Source of the DNA: Rubrivivax sp.
GTDB lineage: Bacteria; Pseudomonadota; Gammaproteobacteria; Burkholderiales; Burkholderiaceae_C
DNA length: 64,000 nucleotides
Reading direction: 5' to 3'
NCBI GenBank assembly: GCA_022842595.1
Contig: JALHPF010000028.1
Span: forward strand, 1-64,000
Position 1 is the first letter of the stretch, and each line of letters begins with the position of its first letter. Shown here piece by piece: positions 60,423 to 64,000 of this stretch. The notes beneath the pieces were generated by a model. The model searched no databases and had not been told where the DNA came from. It worked only from the letters and a program-made list of their open reading frames with translations. The position numbers and the translations under genes were made by a program.

Positions 60423-61370
60423 CTATTTGAATCTGGCGCGGCCAGACTTAGCAGTCTGCGAAGTCGGGAGCAGGAAATCCCTGAAGGCGACCACGGTCGC
60501 GTCGGCATCCGGCCGGATGGCCACCTGCAGTTGGCGCGTCGCCCACGCGTCGGACAGCGGGCGCCACTGCAGCTTCATCGCGCGCACGATGGGCAGTGCC
60601 GCGCCCTTGGGCAGCGCCGCAATGCCCAGGCCCGAGGCCACCATGTGACCGACGGCGTCGAAACTGCGGACCTGCATGCGCAGCTTCAACGGCCGGCCTG
60701 CCGCCATCGCCGCCTGCTGCTGGGCCTGCAGCATCGCGGCCCCGGCGTTCAAGCTGATCCAGTGCTCGTCTAGCGTGTCGACGAAGGCCAGGGCGCTGCG
60801 GCCGGCAAGGCGGTGGCCCGCGGGAAGGATCAGCACCAGTTCGTCGTTGCGGAAGTCGCGGACGTCCAGGCCCCGGACATCGGGCCCGGCGACGAAAACG
60901 CCGAGGTCGGCACGTCCCTCACGCACCGTGGCCACGACCTGCTGCGAGACCTGCTCCTCGAGTTCCACCTGAACCTCGGGGCGCAATTCCGCGTACTCGG
61001 CCAGCAACGGCGGCAGGAACTGGGTGATGGCGGCGGTGCCAGCGCAGACATGCACATGGCGCACCACGCCCTGGCGCGCGTCGGCCAGTTCGATCAGCAG
61101 GTTGTCGAGTTCCTGCAGGATGGCCATGCCGCGCTTCATGAAGGCTCGCCCCAGCGCCGTGGGGGTGACGCCGCGCGAGTGGCGCTCGAAGAGCGGCCCA
61201 TCGAGCGCCCTTTCCAGATCGCGAAGGCGCCGGCTGGCAGCCGGCAGCACCAGGTTGCACTCGCGTGCCGCCTCCGTCAGGTTCCCCGTTCGCGCACACG
61301 CCACCGCGAGCCGGATGGACACAAAGTCGAAGCGGGCCAGGTTGTAGTGAGGAACCTCGGGGAGCGACAT
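60423..61370 (-). CDS. LysR-family regulator of the catabolic cassette
   Basis: A 315-residue LysR protein from the ATG at 61370 (MSLPEVPHYN). The in-frame extension to 61637 runs into the antisense of ftsZ and is rejected. HTH: 'FDFVSIRLAVACARTGNLTE' and 'AARECNLVLPAASRRLRDLE'. The ligand-binding region begins near residue 90 ('VRHVHVCAGTAAITQFLPPL', 'DLGVFVAGPDVRGLDVRDFR', 'VASGLGIAALPKGAALP'). Unusually it is on the same strand as the genes it probably controls, and is the first gene of the cassette. Confidence 0.9.
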   Translation of the reverse strand: MSLPEVPHYNLARFDFVSIRLAVACARTGNLTEAARECNLVLPAASRRLRDLERALDGPLFERHSRGVTPTALGRAFMKRGMAILQELDNLLIELADARQGVVRHVHVCAGTAAITQFLPPLLAEYAELRPEVQVELEEQVSQQVVATVREGRADLGVFVAGPDVRGLDVRDFRNDELVLILPAGHRLAGRSALAFVDTLDEHWISLNAGAAMLQAQQQAAMAAGRPLKLRMQVRSFDAVGHMVASGLGIAALPKGAALPIVRAMKLQWRPLSDAWATRQLQVAIRPDADATVVAFRDFLLPTSQTAKSGRARFK

Positions 61371-61500
61371 CGCTGCAATTCTCCGGTCCTTCCGATGCCG
61401 TGTCATCCTCGCAGCGTCGTCGACTGTCGCATCAGGAGTGACAACCCGAATGTCTCGTTCTGGCCGGTTGCAGTCGATCACCGCGAACGTCTTGCGCAAC

Positions 61501-61526
61501 AAAAAGGGCCCGGACAAGCCGGGCCC
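61501..61526 (-). terminator. terminator of ftsZ
   Basis: GGGCCCGG-ACAAG-CCGGGCCC followed on the minus strand by T5, 26 bp after the ftsZ stop. It separates ftsZ from the catabolic cassette. Confidence 0.9.
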
Positions 61527-62367
61527 TGTTGCCTCAAGCCGATCCAGTAGATCAGTCCGCCTGCTTGCGCAGAAACGCCGGAATCTCGATCTCGTCCATG
61601 CCGTTGCTGGCCAGCGCGTCGACCTTGGCCGCCGCATGCGTGCGGTTCGTACGCCACACGCTCGGCGTGTTCATGGTTTCGTAGCTGGGCTGGCCCATGT
61701 TGCCTTGACCGGCATGGTGGCCACCCCCACCGCCGCCCATCGCCGACGGCTGCGCCAGCTGGTTCAGGATCGGCAGGTTGTCGGTGCCAGTGCGCAGCGC
61801 CTGGCCGTGGCCATGCATCGGCTGCTGCTGCACCACCTGCAGCGGTGCACTGCCGCGCAGGTCAGGACGCTGCTCGTTTTTTCGTGCGACCGAACTCAGG
61901 CCGGTGGCGATGACGGTGACGCGCAGCTGGTCGCCCAGGCTTTCGTCATAGGCGGTGCCGTAGATCACGTGCGCATCGTCGGCGGCATAGCGGCGGATGG
62001 TGTTCATCGCGTTGCGGCTTTCGGCCAGCTTGAAGGTGCCCTTGCTCGCGGCAATCAGCACCAGCACGCCGCGCGCGCCGCTCAGGTCGATGCCTTCCAG
62101 CAGCGGGCAGGCCACGGCCATGTCGGCGGCCTTGGTGGCGCGGTCCGGGCCACCGGCCACGGCCGTGCCCATCATCGCCTTGCCGGGCTCGCTCATCACC
62201 GTCTTCACGTCCTCGAAGTCGACGTTCACGAGGCCCGGGATGTGGATGATGTCGCTGATGCCGCCCACGGCGTTCTTCAGCACGTCGTTGGCATGCGCAA
62301 ACGCCTGCTCCTGCGTGACGTCGTCGCCCATCACTTCCAGAAGCTTCTCGTTCAGCACGACGATCAG
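61501..62367. repeat. direct repeat, copy B (within intact ftsZ)
   Basis: The parental copy of the ftsZ 3' repeat, matching 54722-55576. It includes the terminator and coding sequence back to ...ACGATCAG at 62367. Recombination between the two copies would delete about 6.8 kb and restore a single ftsZ. Confidence 0.93.
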
Positions 62368-62841
62368 GCTGTCGACGTTGGCTTCGAGTTCGCTCACGCC
62401 ATCGTCGGCCTGCTTGCCGCGGCGGCGGCCTTCGAATTCGAAGGGCTTGGTGACCACACCCACCGTCAGGATGCCCATCTCCTTGGCCACACGCGCGATC
62501 ACCGGCGCCGCGCCCGTGCCCGTGCCGCCACCCATGCCGGCGGTGATGAACAGCATGTGCGCGCCGCTGATGGCGGCCTTGATGCGGTCCACCGCTTCTT
62601 CGGCGGCGTTGCGGCCCACGTCGGGCTTGCTGCCGGCGCCCAGGCCGGTGCCACCCAGCTGCACCAGGGTGCCGGCGCCGCTGCGGTTCAGGGCCTGCGC
62701 GTCGGTGTTGGCGCAGATGAATTCCACGCCCTGCACGCCGTCGGCGATCATGTGTTCGACGGCATTGCCGCCACCGCCACCGACACCGATCACCTTGATC
62801 TGCGTGCCTTGGTCGAATTCTTCGATCATCTCGATGGGCAT
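61552..62841 (-). CDS. ftsZ: cell division GTPase FtsZ
   Basis: A 429-residue protein with AAGGAGG upstream of the ATG at 62841. The GTP-binding signature is 'MLFITAGMGGGTGTGAAPVI', preceded by 'KVIGVGGGGGNAVEHMI' and 'FICANTDAQAL'. The T7/synergy region is 'GISDIIHIPGLVNVDFEDVK'. A Gly/His/Gln-rich linker ('MGGGGGGHHAGQGNMG') leads to the C-terminal tail 'DEIEIPAFLRKQAD' that binds FtsA and ZipA. It polymerises at midcell to form the Z-ring. It is 92 bp downstream of ftsA in the dcw order; lpxC, usually next, is replaced here by the catabolic cassette. Confidence 0.97.
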   Translation of the reverse strand: MPIEMIEEFDQGTQIKVIGVGGGGGNAVEHMIADGVQGVEFICANTDAQALNRSGAGTLVQLGGTGLGAGSKPDVGRNAAEEAVDRIKAAISGAHMLFITAGMGGGTGTGAAPVIARVAKEMGILTVGVVTKPFEFEGRRRGKQADDGVSELEANVDSLIVVLNEKLLEVMGDDVTQEQAFAHANDVLKNAVGGISDIIHIPGLVNVDFEDVKTVMSEPGKAMMGTAVAGGPDRATKAADMAVACPLLEGIDLSGARGVLVLIAASKGTFKLAESRNAMNTIRRYAADDAHVIYGTAYDESLGDQLRVTVIATGLSSVARKNEQRPDLRGSAPLQVVQQQPMHGHGQALRTGTDNLPILNQLAQPSAMGGGGGGHHAGQGNMGQPSYETMNTPSVWRTNRTHAAAKVDALASNGMDEIEIPAFLRKQAD

Positions 62842-62933
62842 GGAAGCCTCCTTGGGAAAGTTGATTGCAGTTGCCAAAAATTCAGTCGATAACGTGGGGC
62901 GTTCTTGTGTGTGTTCAGCGATTTCCTGCCCCT

Positions 62934-64000
62934 TCAGAAATTGCCGAGAAACCAGTCCTTGGCGCGGCCGACGATGGTCTTGACCGACCCCGCCTGCTGC
63001 GCTGCCTTGAAACCACGCCCGCGTGCGATGCGGGCCTCTTCCAGCAGGCCCATCACGGTGGCGCTGCGCGGGTTGGCCACCATGTCGTAGAGCGCGCCGT
63101 GGTAGGTGGGCAGGCCCTTGCGCACCGGCTTCAAGAAAATGTCCTCGCCCAGCTCCACCATGCCCGGCATCACGGCGCTGCCGCCGGTGATGACGATGCC
63201 GCTGCTCAGAAGCTCTTCGTAGCCGCTTTCGCGGATGACCTGGTGCACCAGCGAATAGATCTCTTCCACGCGCGGCTCGATCACGCCGGCCAGCGCCTGG
63301 CGGCTCAGCATGCGCGGCGGTCGGTCGCCCAGGCCGGGCACTTCCACCTGTTCGCTCGGGTCGGCCAGCAACTGCTTGGCGACACCGTACTCGACCTTGA
63401 TTTCTTCGGCGTCTTTCGTCGGCGTGCGCAGCGCCATCGCGATGTCGCTGGTGATCAGGTCGCCGGCAATCGGGATGACCGCCGTGTGGCGCACGCTGCC
63501 GTCGGTATAGATCTGCACGTCGGTGGTGCCGGCGCCGATGTCGACCACGGCCACGCCCAGGCTCTTCTCGTCTTCGGTCAGCACCGCGGCGGCGCTGGCG
63601 CTCGGGTTCAGCACCAGGCGCTCCACTTCCAGCCCGCAGCGGCGCACGCACTTCAGGATGTTCTCGGCCGCGCTCTGCGCGCCGGTGACGATGTGCACCT
63701 TCACTTCCAGGCGGCTGCCGCTCATGCCGATGGGCTCTTTCACCTCGTGCCCGTCGATCACGAATTCCTGCGGCTCCACCAGCAGCAGCCGCTGGTCGTT
63801 GGGGATGTTGATGGCCTTGGCCGTCTCGACCACGCGGTTGACGTCGACGGTGGTCACCTCGCGGTTGTCGCGCACGATGACCATGCCGGTGCTGTTCTGG
63901 CCGCGGATGTGGCTGCCGGTGATGCCGGTGTAGACGCTGCTGATCTTGCAGGCGGCCATCATCTCGGCTTCCTTCAGCGCCTGCTGGATGCTCTGCACGG
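62934..64000 (-). CDS. ftsA: cell division protein FtsA (partial, start beyond window)
   Basis: About 355 C-terminal residues of FtsA; the N-terminal 'D-I-G-T' phosphate loop lies beyond 64000. Visible are the 1C domain ('SVYTGITGSHIRGQNSTGMV'), the actin-like motif 'VAVVDIGAGTTDVQIYTDGS', 'VIPIAGDLITSDIAMALRTP', the adenosine motif 'SSGIVITGGSAVMPGMVELG' and the C-terminal amphipathic membrane-targeting tail 'TIVGRAKDWFLGNF'. FtsA tethers FtsZ filaments to the membrane. Confidence 0.97.
   Translation of the reverse strand, partial: VQSIQQALKEAEMMAACKISSVYTGITGSHIRGQNSTGMVIVRDNREVTTVDVNRVVETAKAINIPNDQRLLLVEPQEFVIDGHEVKEPIGMSGSRLEVKVHIVTGAQSAAENILKCVRRCGLEVERLVLNPSASAAAVLTEDEKSLGVAVVDIGAGTTDVQIYTDGSVRHTAVIPIAGDLITSDIAMALRTPTKDAEEIKVEYGVAKQLLADPSEQVEVPGLGDRPPRMLSRQALAGVIEPRVEEIYSLVHQVIRESGYEELLSSGIVITGGSAVMPGMVELGEDIFLKPVRKGLPTYHGALYDMVANPRSATVMGLLEEARIARGRGFKAAQQAGSVKTIVGRAKDWFLGNF

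Noticed and set aside
60423..61637. Longer LysR start inside the ftsZ 3' repeat
   Set aside because: The extra residues are antisense to ftsZ and do not resemble the LysR N-terminus; the ATG at 61370 directly precedes the HTH region.
54722..62367. Composite transposon explanation of the ftsZ repeats
   Set aside because: No transposase, insertion sequence or terminal inverted repeats are visible; the repeats are ftsZ sequence itself.
1..64000. tRNA, rRNA or CRISPR arrays
   Set aside because: No tRNA-like cloverleaf, rRNA segment or regularly spaced repeat-spacer array was seen; tandem repeats found lie inside coding genes.

Overview
The window is GC-rich DNA with dense, mostly monocistronic or short-operon coding and strong third-position GC. 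It comes from a betaproteobacterium of the order Burkholderiales, probably near the Rubrivivax/Leptothrix/Sphaerotilaceae group. This is inferred from the gene families rather than proven: a Bug-type tricarboxylate-binding protein, a PEP-CTERM protein, paired DUF1501/DUF1800 genes, an fdsGBACD formate dehydrogenase, and a PpsR plus bacteriophytochrome pair as found in purple phototrophs.

Layout. 1-9.5 kb: mixed housekeeping and secreted proteins (two secreted beta-propellers, a RIO kinase, a large unknown secreted protein with a strong terminator) and a patch of decayed genes (5.7-6.5 kb). 9-13 kb: GST, small unknowns, and an SDR-TetR-patatin operon preceded by a 16-bp perfect inverted repeat wrapped around a sigma70-like promoter. 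13-20 kb: a FadR-type GntR regulator with its own operator, a TonB/TolA-like protein with a long pentapeptide-repeat helix, and the DUF1501/DUF1800 pair. 20-31 kb: signalling. This holds a PAS-rich hybrid histidine kinase, a divergent single-domain response regulator, then ppsR, bphP and a convergent bphO (heme oxygenase), followed by a zinc-binding chemoreceptor. The PpsR-bacteriophytochrome-heme oxygenase set is a self-contained far-red light sensing module.

30.7-48 kb looks like a C1/sulfur and electron-transfer region. It contains a methanethiol oxidase cluster (mtoX-SCO-mauG), a P450, two hemerythrins, an FNR-box-preceded operon for a Tat-exported FeS protein, an NrfD membrane subunit and a four-heme cytochrome, and the fdsGBACD NAD-dependent formate dehydrogenase with a divergent ModE/LysR-like regulator. 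Methanethiol oxidation gives formaldehyde and sulfide, and formate dehydrogenase would complete C1 oxidation; the joint role is inference.

48-54.5 kb: a DUF1615 lipoprotein, an SDR, a PEP-CTERM protein, a decayed SNF2-helicase fragment, a subtilisin-like protease and a cytochrome c. 54.7-64 kb: the end of the division cluster (ftsA partial, ftsZ intact). Downstream of ftsZ a six-gene catabolic cassette (LysR, CaiB/BaiF CoA-transferase, HMG-CoA-lyase family, VOC protein, Bug receptor, D-2-hydroxyacid dehydrogenase) is bracketed by a second, 5'-truncated copy of the ftsZ 3' end including its terminator. This roughly 0.86-kb direct repeat suggests a segmental duplication or insertion event.
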